This document shows, piece after piece, positions 11,273 to 22,069 of a stretch of 64,000 nt of DNA. The stretch covers positions 248,001 through 312,000 of the forward strand of contig UAVY01000004.1 of the NCBI GenBank assembly GCA_900446925.1, written 5' to 3'. Position 1 is the first letter of the stretch, and every line of letters begins with the position of its first letter. The DNA is from Citrobacter koseri. Its GTDB lineage: Bacteria > Pseudomonadota > Gammaproteobacteria > Enterobacterales > Enterobacteriaceae. The position numbers were made by a program, and so were the translations under genes. The notes under the pieces are model-generated. The model had not been told where the DNA came from and searched no databases. It saw only the letters and a program-made list of their open reading frames with translations.

Positions 11273-11796
11273 ATTGCTTGTTTTCGTATTCCTGCGCGAT
11301 TTTTGCAGACCATGCCCTGGCGCGGGCAATGGCGCCTGCATCGTAGATCGGGTGTTCAAACTGGTGGGTAAGATCGCGTACCCGATAAATTTTCCATTGA
11401 CCATTTTCCCGGCGAGTGTACACCATTAAATGGATAAGGCGGGTATCGGAATCGCCAAGCCATACATCCACTTTTTCACCTCCCCAAAAAAGCACTGGCT
11501 GTTCCTGCGTGGAATTTAGCGATCCATTCCGGCGCGTAGTCCTGCACGTACATAAAGTAGTCTGACGCCACGATTTCCTGCTCATAAAGGTTATCAATTA
11601 GCGTCAGGCGATTGATAAGTTCTTTCACGACATAGCGTTGCATTAATGCCGACTTATCATGAGGGGTATCCTGATCCTCTGTGAATGTTTTCATCCATGA
11701 GAGATAGAATTGGTTAATATCCTGCGTACTATCGCGATGAGGTGTGGCGCAGCCGCAAAGCAACAGGATAAGCGTAATAAGAGGAAACGCTTTCAT
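11271..11796 (-). CDS. Small lipoprotein, possibly DUF3828 family (apparent frameshift)
   Basis: Function unknown. The N-terminus MKAFPLITLILLLCGC is a lipoprotein signal with a lipobox ending in LLCGC, so the mature protein should be membrane-anchored. It continues with a periplasmic domain (QFYLSWMKTF, LTLIDNLYEQEIVASDYF) and ends VYTRRENGQWKIYRVRDL, which looks like the small secreted DUF3828 group. The frame breaks by +1 in the A6/C4 stretch at about 11484-11493; joined length is 174 residues. E. coli K-12 has no gene here between fabB and yfcJ. Confidence 0.75.
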
Positions 11797-12037
11797 TACT
11801 TTTTTCCCTGAAAGAAAATGACAGTATGTTTTAACCGTGTTCAATTCGACAGAAATGACAAATAATGCTGTGATTTCTAAGTTGACAAGCCCGGTCTCCC
11901 ACAGGCAGACTTCACGCTCAACATTATCCTCATGATAATGCGTAAGCGTTTAACGTTATCCAACGCACCTTAATCCTGATGGTCAGGTGGAGGGGGCGTG
12001 GCATTTCCTCGCCTTACTCTGCATTCTGGAGTAACGC

Positions 12038-13216
12038 ATGACAGCTGTATCCCAAAAAGAAAAAACACCTTCCGCGAATTTTTCGCTTTTTCGTATCGCT
12101 TTTGCGGTTTTTCTGACCTATATGACGGTCGGTTTACCGTTACCTGTAATCCCTCTTTTTGTTCACCATGAGCTGGGCTATGGCAACACGATGGTCGGCA
12201 TCGCGGTGGGCATTCAATTCCTTGCAACGGTATTGACCCGTGGTTACGCCGGGCGACTGGCCGATCAATATGGCGCTAAACGTTCCGCGCTACAGGGGAT
12301 GTTGGCCTGCGCGCTGGCGGGGGGCGCGTGGCTGTTGGCGGCGTTGTTACCTGTTTCTGTACCTGTAAAATTCGCGTTGCTGATTGTCGGGCGACTGATC
12401 CTGGGTTTTGGCGAAAGCCAGCTACTGACCGGAACCCTGACCTGGGGGATGGGGCTGGTAGGGCCTTCGCGCTCCGGTAAAGTGATGTCGTGGAATGGCA
12501 TGGCGATTTACGGCGCGCTGGCTGCCGGTGCGCCGCTTGGTTTACTGATTCACAGCCATTACGGTTTTGCGGCGCTGGCAGGAACAACAATGGCGCTGCC
12601 GCTGCTGGCCTGGGCATTTAATGGCACCGTGCGTAAAGTACCTGCGCATGCGGGCGAACGTCCGTCGCTGTGGAGCGTCGTCGGTCTCATCTGGAAGCCG
12701 GGCCTGGGGCTGGCGCTACAGGGGGTTGGTTTCGCCGTTATCGGCACCTTTATTTCACTCTATTTCGCCAGTAAAGGCTGGGCGATGGCCGGTTTTACGT
12801 TGACCGCGTTTGGCGGCGCTTTCGTGCTGATGCGCGTGCTGTTTGGCTGGATGCCGGATCGCTTTGGCGGTGTGAAGGTGGCGGTTGCGTCCCTGTTGGT
12901 CGAAACGGCAGGGCTGGTGCTGCTTTGGCTGGCGCCTGTGGCCTGGATTGCGCTATTGGGCGCGGCGTTAACCGGGGCAGGGTGCTCGCTCATCTTCCCG
13001 GCGCTGGGCGTTGAAGTGGTGAAGCGCGTACCTTCTCAGGTACGCGGTACAGCACTTGGCGGCTATGCCGCGTTTCAGGACATCTCCTACGGCGTTACCG
13101 GCCCGCTGGCCGGGCTGTTAGCCACCTCGTGCGGCTACTCTTCCGTATTCCTCGCCGGGGCGATTTCTGCCGTCGTGGGGATTGTGGTGACGCTGCTGTC
13201 GTTTCGCCGGGGTTAA
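12038..13216 (+). CDS. yfcJ: YfcJ, MFS transporter
   Basis: A 392-residue major facilitator superfamily permease with about twelve membrane segments and the loop motif [12 protein letters not shown] between segments 2 and 3, repeated as DRFGGVKV after segment 8. It is intact and very close to E. coli YfcJ. The substrate is not established. It converges on flk, with the two genes overlapping by four bases at their 3' ends. Confidence 0.94.
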   Translation: MTAVSQKEKTPSANFSLFRIAFAVFLTYMTVGLPLPVIPLFVHHELGYGNTMVGIAVGIQFLATVLTRGYAGRLADQYGAKRSALQGMLACALAGGAWLLAALLPVSVPVKFALLIVGRLILGFGESQLLTGTLTWGMGLVGPSRSGKVMSWNGMAIYGALAAGAPLGLLIHSHYGFAALAGTTMALPLLAWAFNGTVRKVPAHAGERPSLWSVVGLIWKPGLGLALQGVGFAVIGTFISLYFASKGWAMAGFTLTAFGGAFVLMRVLFGWMPDRFGGVKVAVASLLVETAGLVLLWLAPVAWIALLGAALTGAGCSLIFPALGVEVVKRVPSQVRGTALGGYAAFQDISYGVTGPLAGLLATSCGYSSVFLAGAISAVVGIVVTLLSFRRG

Positions 13217-14218
13217 GACACCAGCCAGAACAGAATGAAGGCAACCGCCAGTGCGATAAAGATCAGCCCCGGTCGCGCCGTTACGGATTTGATGGTTTCA
13301 ATCATCGGGGCGAACGGGCTGTATATCGGCTGAATGTGATGCGGCTCGGTTAACTCTCTTTCGCGCGCAACGCGGCGCAGGAAGACCTGATTCAGCAGAT
13401 CCTGAACCTGAGCGGTTGTCAGAATTGTATGCGGCAACGCCTGATATGTCTGCTGGGCATAATCTCTTAACGCCGTGAATTCATTTGGTTCCAGCGGCAG
13501 TTTTAGCGCCGCCTGTAGCGTCTGTAGGGTGGGCGCGCTCTGGTTGCTGAGGGTCTGGCGCGCTTGCAGCCAGGTGACCAGGTGCGTGAACTGTTTTGCA
13601 GGGATCAGCTCCGCGCTTTTCACACCGGAAAGTTCCAGCATGGACTGCCAGATAAGTTTGCCTGATTCGCCCGTCGCGGCGGCCAGCTTCGTCACCAGTT
13701 GGTTGAGCGTATTATGTTCGGCAGGCAATAACGGTCTGTCGGTTGCCGGACGTTGTTGAGGCTGAGGAATGGAAAGTTGCCCCTGTTGCAGTAGCGTCAG
13801 CACATTCTTTAACTGCTCGGGCGTTAACTGGCTGAGCGCCGTCTGACCGTACTGTTGGCGAATAAAATCACTGACGGCCTGGCGATTGTTCCCCCTGGCT
13901 CAATAATTCCGTCAACTGCGAGAGCACCTGACGATTCGCGTGGTTCTGCTGAGCGACGCTCAGGCGTTGCGTGAGATTTTGTTCTGCGGCGGGGAAATGA
14001 CGCGACAGTAACGGCGTGTCGCTTTTTACGCCCAGATCGTGTTTCATTCCGGCCCAGACTTCCGCGCTTTGCTGTTGCGTCAGCGAAATCAGACGCGTAA
14101 TCAGGCGTTCCAGCACCGTGCGCTGCTGGGTGGATAGCGGCTGTTCTCCGGCAACGGAAGGCGCAGTCTGACCTTCACCGGGAGGGCGTGCGGGAGTACC
14201 GGAAATGGGTTGCATCAT
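13213..14218 (-). CDS. flk: Flk, flagellar assembly regulatory protein (apparent frameshift)
   Basis: Flk is a C-tail-anchored inner-membrane protein that, in Salmonella, keeps flagellar regulator and hook components from being secreted too early. A proline- and glutamine-rich N-terminal region is followed by one C-terminal membrane segment ([18 protein letters not shown]). An extra base in the five-C run 13891-13895 breaks the frame in [12 protein letters not shown]. Corrected length is 334 residues from the ATG at 14218, which has AAGGAT upstream. GTG at 14221 is the alternative. Confidence 0.92.
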
Positions 14219-14317
14219 CACTTATCCTTAAACCATAAATCTTAGCAAAGTATGCCTGGCGGCCAGATTATGGCACACTTGCCCGGTTAACTCTCGTTCT
14301 CAAACAGGTACGCAGAC

Positions 14318-15457
14318 GTGAAAATCCTCGTTGATGAAAATATGCCTTATGCCCGCGAATTATTTAGCCGTCTGGGTGAGGTCAAAGCGGTTCCCGGTCG
14401 CCCCATTCCCGTTGCAGAACTTGATGATGCGGATGCGTTAATGGTGCGTTCAGTCACCAAAGTGAATGAAGCGCTGCTTGGGGGGAAATCCATCAAATTT
14501 GTCCGGCACCGCAACCGCCGGGACCGATCATGTGGATGAGGCGTGGCTTAAGCAGGCTGGCGTGGGGTTTTCAGCGGCGCCTGGCTGCAATGCTATCGCT
14601 GTTGTTGAATATGTTTTTTCCGCTTTACTGATGCTGGCGGAGCGTGACGGTTTTGCTTTAAGCGACCGCACCGTGGGGATTGTCGGCGTAGGTAATGTTG
14701 GCGCTCGCTTGCAGGCGAGGCTGGAAGCGTTGGGCATTCGCACTTTGCTGTGCGATCCGCCGCGTGCGGACCGGGGCGATGAAGGTGATTTCCGCTCGCT
14801 GGATGAGCTGGTCCAGGAAGCGGATATTCTGACGTTCCACACGCCATTGTATAAAGAGGGGCCTTACAAGACGCTGCACCTGGCGGATGAGGCGCTGATC
14901 GGGCGGCTGAAGCCGGGGACGATTCTGATTAACGCCTGTCGCGGCCCGGTGGTGGATAACACCGCGCTGCTGGCGCGCCTGAATGCCGGGCAGTCGCTGA
15001 GCGTGGTGCTTGATGTCTGGGAAGGGGAGCCCGATCTCAACGTGGCGCTGCTGGAAAAAAATTGATATCGGCACATCGCACATTGCCGGTTATACCCTGG
15101 AAGGAAAGGCGCGCGGCACCACGCAGGTCTTTGAAGCCTATAGTACGTTTATCGGACGGGCGCAAAAAGTGGCGCTGGATACGCTGCTACCCGCGCCGGA
15201 GTTTGGACGTATTACGCTGCATGGCCCGCTGGATCAGCCGACGCTGAAAAGGCTGGCGCATTTGGTGTATGATGTGCGCCGCGATGATGCGCCACTGCGT
15301 AAAGTCGCCGGAATTCCGGGCGAGTTTGATAAGCTGCGTAAGAATTACCTTGAGCGCCGTGAATGGTCTTCCTTGTACGTGATGTGCGACGATGCCAGTG
15401 CCGCCACGCTGCTGCATAAGCTCGGTTTCAACGCCGTTCATCATCCGGGCCCATTAA
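14318..15457 (+). CDS. pdxB: PdxB, erythronate-4-phosphate dehydrogenase (three apparent frameshifts)
   Basis: PdxB oxidises 4-phosphoerythronate in de novo pyridoxal phosphate synthesis. It is a D-2-hydroxyacid dehydrogenase with the NAD motif [20 protein letters not shown] and [10 protein letters not shown]. Three one-base insertions break it: CC at 14503-14504, a seven-A run at 15055-15061, and GGG at 15447-15449 just before the stop. The last one makes the raw frame run on to 15483; corrected, the protein ends HHPAH with TAA at 15455-15457 and is 378 residues, exactly the E. coli length. Confidence 0.94.
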
Positions 15458-15518
15458 CATTCTTTTTGTCGCTCCCTGCATAGCGCGGGGAGCTTTGCTA
15501 TTTCTGGAGTAAACCACC

Positions 15519-16532
15519 ATGTCTGAAGGCTGGAACATTGCCATCCTGGGCGCAACAGGCGCCGTAGGCGAAGCCCTGCTCGAAACGCTGGCTGAACGTC
15601 AGTTCCCGGTCGGTGAGATTTATGCGCTGGCGCGTAATGAAAGTGCGGGCGAACATCTGCGCTATAGCGGCAAGTCGGTCATTGTGCAGGATGTCGCTGA
15701 TTTTGACTGGACGCAGGCGCAACTGGCGTTTTTTGTCGCTGGCGCTGAAGCCTCTGCCGCATGGGTTGAGGAAGCCACCAATGCGGGCTGTCTGGTGATC
15801 GACAGCAGCGGCCTGTTTGCCCTGGAACCGGATGTGCCATTAGTGGTGCCGGAAGTGAACCCGTCTGTGCTGGCCGATTACCGCAACCGCAATGTGATCG
15901 CCGTAGCCAACAGCCTGACCAGCCAGTTGCTGGCCTCGCTGAAGCCGCTGATTGATGAAGGCGGTCTGTCGCGCATTAGCGTCACCAGCCTGCTTTCTGC
16001 CTCGGCACACGGGAAAAAAGCGGTGGATGCGCTGGCCGGTCAGAGCGCGAAACTGCTCAACGGTATCCCTATCGACGAAGATGATTTCTTTGGTCGCCAA
16101 CTGGCGTTTAACATGCTGCCGCTCCTGCCGGACAGTGAAGGCAGCGTGCGCGAAGAGCGCCGTATCGTTGATGAAGTGCGTAAGATTTTGCAGGACGACG
16201 GGCTGATGATTTCCGCCAGCTGCATTCAGTCGCCGGTATTTTATGGCCATGCGCAAATGGTCAGTTTTGAAGCGCTGCGCCCGCTGGCGGCGGATGAGGC
16301 GCGCGATGCCTTTTCTCGCGGCGAAGATATTGTGCTGTCTGAAGAGACTGACTTCCCGACTCAGGTGGGCGATGCGTCTGGCAATCCGCAGCTTTCTGTC
16401 GGTTGTGTGCGTAACGATTATGGCATGCCGGAGCAGGTTCAGTTCTGGTCGGTGGCCGATAACGTTCGCTTTGGCGGCGCGCTGATGGCGGTCAAAACCG
16501 CGGAAAAACTGGTGCAGGAGTACCTGTACTGA
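15519..16532 (+). CDS. usg: Usg, aspartate-semialdehyde dehydrogenase paralogue
   Basis: A 337-residue cytoplasmic homologue of aspartate-semialdehyde dehydrogenase with an N-terminal Rossmann motif ([15 protein letters not shown]) and the family C-terminal domain. Where true enzymes have the catalytic Cys of NCT, this protein has VANSLTSQ, so the usual activity is unlikely. Function is unknown. It lies between pdxB and truA in the hisT operon and its stop overlaps the truA start (TGATG). Confidence 0.94.
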   Translation: MSEGWNIAILGATGAVGEALLETLAERQFPVGEIYALARNESAGEHLRYSGKSVIVQDVADFDWTQAQLAFFVAGAEASAAWVEEATNAGCLVIDSSGLFALEPDVPLVVPEVNPSVLADYRNRNVIAVANSLTSQLLASLKPLIDEGGLSRISVTSLLSASAHGKKAVDALAGQSAKLLNGIPIDEDDFFGRQLAFNMLPLLPDSEGSVREERRIVDEVRKILQDDGLMISASCIQSPVFYGHAQMVSFEALRPLAADEARDAFSRGEDIVLSEETDFPTQVGDASGNPQLSVGCVRNDYGMPEQVQFWSVADNVRFGGALMAVKTAEKLVQEYLY

Positions 16533-17345
16533 TGTCAGCAGTGGAACAACCGCCAGTTTATAAAATTGCGCTGGGCATTGAGTACGACGGCAGCAAATAT
16601 TATGGCTGGCAACGCCAGAACGAAGTGCGTAGCGTTCAGGAAAAGCTGGAAAAAGCGCTTTCTCAGGTTGCCAACGAACCTGTTAACGTGTTTTGCGCCG
16701 GGCGGACAGACGCTGGCGTACACGGAACGGGGCAGGTGGGTGCATTTTGAAACCACCGCGTTGCGTAAAGACGCGGCGTGGACGCTGGGTGTAAATGCGA
16801 ATTTACCTGGTGACATCGCGGTTCGTTGGGTTAAAGCTGTACCTGAGGATTTTCACGCCCGGTTTAGCGCAACGGCTCGCCGTTATCGCTACATCATCTA
16901 CAATCATCGGTTGCGTCCGGCGATTTTAGGTCATGGGGTTACGCACTTTTATGAGCCGCTGGACGCAGAACGTATGCACCGGGCGGCGCAGTGTCTGATT
17001 GGTGAAAATGATTTTACCTCGTTTCGCGCGGTACAGTGCCAATCGCGTACGCCGTGGCGAAACGTGATGCACATTAACGTGACGCGTCACGGTGCGTATG
17101 TGGTGGTCGATATCAAAGCCAATGCCTTTGTACATCATATGGTCAGGAATATTGTCGGTAGCCTGATGGAAGTAGGCGCCCACAACCAGCCGGAGAGCTG
17201 GATAGCAGAGTTGCTGGCGGCGAAGGACAGGCGGCTTTCAGCAGCAACGGCGAAAGCGGAAGGGTTGTATCTGGTTGCGGTTGATTACCCGGAACGGTTT
17301 GACCTTCCCAAAACGCCACTGGGCCCGCTGTTTCTGGCGGACTAA
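16532..17345 (+). CDS. truA: TruA, tRNA pseudouridine(38-40) synthase (apparent frameshift)
   Basis: TruA makes pseudouridine at positions 38-40 of the anticodon arm (the classical hisT gene). The catalytic aspartate is in [10 protein letters not shown]. An extra G in 16738-16740 breaks the frame at [11 protein letters not shown]; the corrected product is 270 residues, the family length. The start overlaps the usg stop, indicating translational coupling. Confidence 0.95.
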
Positions 17346-17368
17346 TTTGAGTCGTATAAGGCATCAAT

Positions 17369-18028
17369 ATGGACCTGATTTATTTTCTGATTGATTTTAT
17401 CCTGCACATTGACGTGCACCTGGCGGAGCTGGTCGCGGAATACGGCGTCTGGGTATATGCCATTCTGTTCCTGATCCTGTTTTGTGAAACCGGACTGGTG
17501 GTGACGCCGTTTCTGCCGGGGGATTCGTTGCTGTTTGTGGCGGGCGCGTTGGCGTCGCTGGAAACCAACGATCTCAACGTACATATTATGGTGATGTTAA
17601 TGCTGATCGCCGCGATTGTCGGCGACGCGGTGAACTACACGATCGGCAGATTGTTTGGCGAACGGTTATTCAGTAACCCGAATTCAAAAATTTTCCGTCG
17701 CAGTTACCTTGATAAGACGCACCAGTTTTATGAGAAGCATGGCGGGAAAACCATTATTCTGGCCCGTTTTGTCCCGATTGTCAGAACCTTTGCGCCGTTT
17801 GTTGCGGGTATGGGACATATGTCTTATCGCCATTTTGCCGCGTATAACGTCATTGGCGCGCTTTTATGGGTGCTGCTCTTCACATATGCGGGGTATTTCT
17901 TCGGTACGATCCCTATGATTCAGGATAACCTTAAGTTACTGATCGTAGGGATTATTGTGGTGTCGATATTGCCAGGCGTGGTTGAAATCATTCGCCATAA
18001 GCGCGCTGCGTCGCGTGCCGCAAAATAG
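17369..18028 (+). CDS. dedA: DedA family membrane protein
   Basis: A 219-residue inner-membrane protein of the DedA/SNARE-associated family, which is linked to lipid carrier flipping and membrane homeostasis. The family motifs are present: [17 protein letters not shown] near the N-terminus and [15 protein letters not shown] in the middle. It is intact and follows truA by 23 bases, last in the pdxB-usg-truA-dedA run. Confidence 0.96.
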   Translation: MDLIYFLIDFILHIDVHLAELVAEYGVWVYAILFLILFCETGLVVTPFLPGDSLLFVAGALASLETNDLNVHIMVMLMLIAAIVGDAVNYTIGRLFGERLFSNPNSKIFRRSYLDKTHQFYEKHGGKTIILARFVPIVRTFAPFVAGMGHMSYRHFAAYNVIGALLWVLLFTYAGYFFGTIPMIQDNLKLLIVGIIVVSILPGVVEIIRHKRAASRAAK

Positions 18029-18180
18029 AAAGTAACTCAGCGGTTCGACCACTTTTTTATCCAAAGTTTCGGGCTGTTATGTTTTAATGTGCAACATTCA
18101 TAGTCTGTTGGGGGCAAAAATGGCATTATGCGCTCCTGATAACAAAGCTGACGACTAAGGTTCAGGCAGAAAGGTCACTA

Positions 18181-19096
18181 ATGAGCTGGATTGAACGAAT
18201 TAAAAGCAACATTACTCCCACCCGCAAGGCAAGCATTCCTGAAGGGGTGTGGACCAAGTGTGATAGCTGCGGTCAGGTTTTATACCGTGCTGAGCTGGAA
18301 CGTAATCTTGAGGTCTGTCCGAAGTGTGACCATCATATGCGCATGTCGGCGCGCAATCGCCTGCATAGCCTGTTAGATGAAGGAAGCCTTGTGGAACTGG
18401 GCAGCGAACTTGAGCCGAAAGATGTGCTGAAGTTCCGCGACTCCAAGAAGTATAAAGATCGTCTGGCTTCCGCGCAGAAGGAAACCGGCGAGAAAGACGC
18501 GCTGGTGGTGATGAAAGGTACGCTCCACGATATGCCGATTGTTGCGGCGGCGTTTGAGTTCTCCTTTATGGGCGGTTCTATGGGGTCTGTGGTCGGCGCG
18601 CGTTTTGTCCGTGCCGTTGAGCAGGCGCTGGAAGATAACTGCCCGCTGATCTGCTTCTCCGCTTCCGGCGGCGCGCGTATGCAGGAAGCGCTGATGTCGC
18701 TGATGCAGATGGCGAAAACCTCCGCTGCGCTGGCGAAAATGCAAGAGCGTGGTCTGCCGTATATCTCCGTGTTGACCGATCCGACAATGGGCGGCGTTTC
18801 CGCAAGTTTTGCGATGCTCGGCGATCTCAACATTGCAGAACCGAAAGCGTTAATTGGTTTTGCGGGCCCGCGTGTTATTGAACAAACCGTACGTGAGAAA
18901 CTGCCGCCGGGATTCCAGCGCAGTGAGTTTCTGATTGAAAAAGGCGCTATCGATATGATCGTCCGCCGCCCGGAAATGCCGCCTGAAACTGGCAAGCGTT
19001 CTGGCGAAGCTGATGAATCTTCCGGCGCCGAACCCGGATGCGCCGCGCGAAGGCGAGGTGGTGCCGCCGGTACCCGATCAGGAACCCGAGGCCTGA
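18181..19096 (+). CDS. accD: AccD, acetyl-CoA carboxylase carboxyltransferase beta subunit (apparent frameshift)
   Basis: AccD with AccA forms the carboxyltransferase that makes malonyl-CoA; it is essential. A zinc ribbon uses Cys27, Cys30, Cys46 and Cys49, followed by the crotonase-fold carboxyltransferase domain ([24 protein letters not shown]). An extra C at 18979-18980 shifts the last ~35 residues, so the raw frame runs on to 19272. Removing it restores [20 protein letters not shown] and a TGA at 19094-19096, giving 304 residues as in E. coli. Confidence 0.95.
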
Positions 19097-19099
19097 TAA

Positions 19100-19225
<126 letters not shown>

Positions 19226-19226
<1 letters not shown>

Positions 19227-19262
19227 AAAGGGCAGGGCCAGCTGGCGCTGCCTTTTGCTTTT
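19226..19262 (+). terminator. Probable terminator downstream of accD
   Basis: AAAAGGGCAG and CTGCCTTTT form an imperfect hairpin followed by GCTTTT. It lies just after the ERIC element and before folC. Confidence 0.55.
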
Positions 19263-19288
19263 CTCAACGTAACGAATTTACAGGCAAC

Positions 19289-20557
19289 ATGGACAATAAA
19301 CGCATTCCCCAAGCCGCGTCGCCCCTGGCAGCGTGGCTTTCTTATCTGGAAAACCTGCACAGTAAAACTATCGATTTGGGCCTGGAACGCGTAAGCCGGG
19401 TTGCGGCGCGTCTGGGCGTGCTGAAACCCGCGCCGTTTGTCTTTACGGTGGCGGGTACTAACGGTAAAGGAACGACCTGCCGCACGCTGGAGTCTGTGCT
19501 GACGGCGGCGGGCTATAAAGTGGGCGTCTACAGTTCTCCGCATCTGGTGCGCTACACCGAGCGCGTTCGCGTGCAGGGGAACGAGTTGCCGGAGTCTGCT
19601 CATACCGCCTCGTTCGCCGAGATTGAGCCGCGCGCGAAGACATTTCTCTGACCTACTTTGAATATGGCACGCTGTCGGCGCTGTGGCTGTTTAAGCAGGC
19701 TCAGCTTGACGTGGTGATTCTGGAAGTCGGGCTGGGCGGACGTCTGGACGCGACCAATATTGTTGATGCGGATGTTGCGGTAGTGACCAGCATTGCGCTG
19801 GATCATACCGACTGGCTGGGGCCGGATCGCGAAAGTATCGGGCGTGAGAAGGCGGGGATCTTCCGGGCGGAAAAACCGGCTATCGTCGGCGAACCGGAAA
19901 TGCCGTATACCATCGCCGATGTGGCGCAGGAAACCGGGGCGCAGTTACAGCGTCGTGGCGTGGACTGGCATTATGATGTGACGGGCGACGGCTGGTCGTT
20001 TACGGACGGCGAAGGTACGCTGGCGAATCTTCCGCTGCCGCAGGTGCCTCAGCCTAACGCCGCCACCGCGCTGGCGGCACTGCGCGCCAGCGGGCTGAAC
20101 ATCAGCGAGCAGGCGATTCGTGACGGCATTGCCCGGGCGATTTTGCCCGGTCGTTTCCAGATAGTGAGCGAATTGCCACGGGTGATTCTGGATGTCGCAC
20201 ATAATCCCCATGCTGCGGAATATCTGACAGAGCGCCTGAAAATGTTGCCGAAAAACGGGCGTATACTTGCCGTTATCGGTATGCTACATGATAAAGATAT
20301 CGCAGGGACGTTGGCCTGGCTGAAAAGCGTGGTCGACGACTGGTATTGCGCGCCGCTGGAAGGGCCGCGCGGCGCGACGGGCGAGCAATTGCTGGAACAT
20401 CTGGGCAAAGGCACTGTCTATGACAGTGTCCGCGCTGGCGTGGCATGCAGCGCTGGCAGAGGCGAAACCAGAAGATACCGTGCTGGTGTGTGGATCATTT
20501 CACACGGTTGCACATGTCATGGAAGTGATGGACGCGGGGAGAAGCGGTGGCGAGTAA
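19289..20557 (+). CDS. folC: FolC, dihydrofolate synthase / folylpolyglutamate synthase (two apparent frameshifts)
   Basis: FolC adds glutamate to dihydropteroate and to folates; it is a Mur-ligase-family ATPase. The P-loop is VAGTNGKGTTCRT, then LDVVILEVGLGGRLDATN and DVAHNPHAAEYL. A base is missing at about 19630 (GAGCC for GAGGCC, in EIEAAREDISLT) and one is extra at 20430-20431 (DSVALAWHAAL). The two cancel, giving 422 residues as in E. coli. I take the ATG at 19289 (MDNKRIPQAASPL). The end overlaps dedD by 11 bases. Confidence 0.94.
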
Positions 20558-21231
20558 GTTTCAGAATCGTTTAGTTGGCACAATCGTGCTGGTCGCTCTC
20601 GGGGTGATTGTGCTTCCCGGGCTGCTCGACGGGCAGAAAAAACACTATCAGGATGAGTTTGCGGCGATCCCGCTGGTGCCAAAGCCTGGCGATCGCGATG
20701 AGCCTGATATGATGCCAGCCGCAACACAGGCGTTGCCGACCCAGCCGCCTGAAGGCGCTGCTGAGGAAGTGCGTGCCGGAGATGCGGCAGCGCCGTCTCT
20801 GGACCCTTCCCGTTTTGCTGCGGAAAACAACGCCAGTTTCGATCCTGTCCCCCGCACCTGTTGAGCCGCCGAAGCCGAAACCGGTTGAAAAACCGAAGCC
20901 ACAGCCGAAGCCGCAGCAACCGGTAGCGGCAACGCCGACACCGGCACCTGAGCCGAAACCTGCTGCTGAAGAAAAACCCGCGCCAACGGGTAAAGCGTAC
21001 GTTGTGCAGTTGGGGGCATTGAAAAATGCCGATAAGGTCAATGAGATAGTGGGTAAACTTCGTGGCGCGGGCTTCCGGGTATATACTTCTCCGTCAACGC
21101 CGGTACAGGGTAAAATAACCCGTATCCTCGTCGGGCCTGACGCCTCAAGAGACAAGCTGAAAAATTCTCTTGGCGAGTTACAGCAGATCTCCGGTTTGAG
21201 TGGCGTGGTGATGGGTTACAGCCCGAACTAA
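20547..21231 (+). CDS. dedD: DedD, SPOR-domain cell division protein (apparent frameshift)
   Basis: DedD is a divisome protein: one N-terminal membrane segment (LVGTIVLVALGVIVLPGLL), a long proline/lysine-rich periplasmic linker and a C-terminal SPOR domain (YVVQLGALKNADKVNEIV) that binds septal peptidoglycan. An extra C in 20849-20853 breaks the frame at the start of the linker. Corrected length is 227 residues, a few more than in E. coli, within the variable linker. The start is GTG, inside the folC end. Confidence 0.93.
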
Positions 21232-21240
21232 GCCACCGCT

Positions 21241-21393
21241 GCCTGATGGCGACGCTGCGCGTCTTATCAGGCCTACGATGTACTGTTTTCCAGGCCGGAT
21301 AAGGTGCTTGCCCGCCATCCGCGCGGAGTTCAGCCAGGCCTACGGTGTACTGTTTTGTAGGCCGGATAAGGTGCTTGCACCGCCATCCGGCAA
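21241..21393. repeat. REP cluster between dedD and cvpA
   Basis: At least four palindromic half-units alternate in orientation: GCCTGATGGCG...TATCAGGCCTAC, AGGCCGGATAAGGTG...CGCCATCC, CAGGCCTAC, and TAGGCCGGATAAGGTG...CGCCATCCGGCA. Two spacers repeat the same GATGTACTGTTTT / GGTGTACTGTTTT text, so the cluster looks like an expanded BIME. Confidence 0.88.
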
Positions 21394-21473
21394 TGCCCGA
21401 AGAGGCAAAAAGTTTGATGGCGTTGAATATTTTTTCAGCGCCATTTTTATTTACGCACGGGAAGGAAATCCCT

Positions 21474-21489
21474 ACGCAAACGTTTTCTT
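21474..21489 (+). promoter_or_regulatory. PurR operator of cvpA-purF-ubiX
   Basis: ACGCAAACGTTTTCTT matches the PUR box consensus ACGCAAACGTTTNCNT at every specified position. It is about 57 bases before the cvpA start, where PurR with hypoxanthine or guanine represses the operon in E. coli. Confidence 0.9.
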
Positions 21490-21545
21490 TTTCTGTTAGA
21501 ATGCGCCCCGAACAGGACGACAGGGCGTAAAATCGTGGGACACAT

Positions 21546-22034
21546 ATGGTCTGGATTGATTACGCCATTATCGCGGTGATTGGTTTTTCCTGTCTGGTTA
21601 GCCTGATCCGTGGCTTTGTTCGTGAAGCGTTATCGTTGGTGACATGGGGTTGTGCTTTCTTTGTCGCCAGCCATTACTACACTTACCTGTCTGTCTGGTT
21701 TACGGGCTTTGAAGACGAACTGGTTCGAAATGGGATTGCTATCGCGATACTGTTTATCGCGACGCTTATCGTCGGCGCTATCGTGAACTTTGTGATAGGT
21801 CAGCTGGTGGAGAAAACCGGCCTGTCGGGTACTGACAGGGTGTTGGGGATCTGTTTTGGCGCGCTGCGAGGAGCGTTAATCGTCGCCGCCATTCTGTTCT
21901 TTCTCGATACGTTTACCGGCCTGTCGAAAAGCGAAGACTGGAGCAAGTCGCAGCTTATCCCGCAGTTCAGTTTCATCATCAGATGGTTCTTTGACTATCT
22001 GCAAAGCTCGTCAAGTTTCTTGCCCAGAACGTAA
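21546..22034 (+). CDS. cvpA: CvpA, membrane protein needed for colicin V production
   Basis: A 162-residue inner-membrane protein with about four membrane segments and the conserved segment [18 protein letters not shown]. In E. coli it is needed for colicin V export and is implicated in envelope and bile tolerance. It is first in the purine-regulated cvpA-purF-ubiX operon and is intact. Confidence 0.95.
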   Translation: MVWIDYAIIAVIGFSCLVSLIRGFVREALSLVTWGCAFFVASHYYTYLSVWFTGFEDELVRNGIAIAILFIATLIVGAIVNFVIGQLVEKTGLSGTDRVLGICFGALRGALIVAAILFFLDTFTGLSKSEDWSKSQLIPQFSFIIRWFFDYLQSSSSFLPRT

Positions 22035-22069
22035 CGGTTCTGAGATGTGGCTTAACGAGGAAAAGACGT

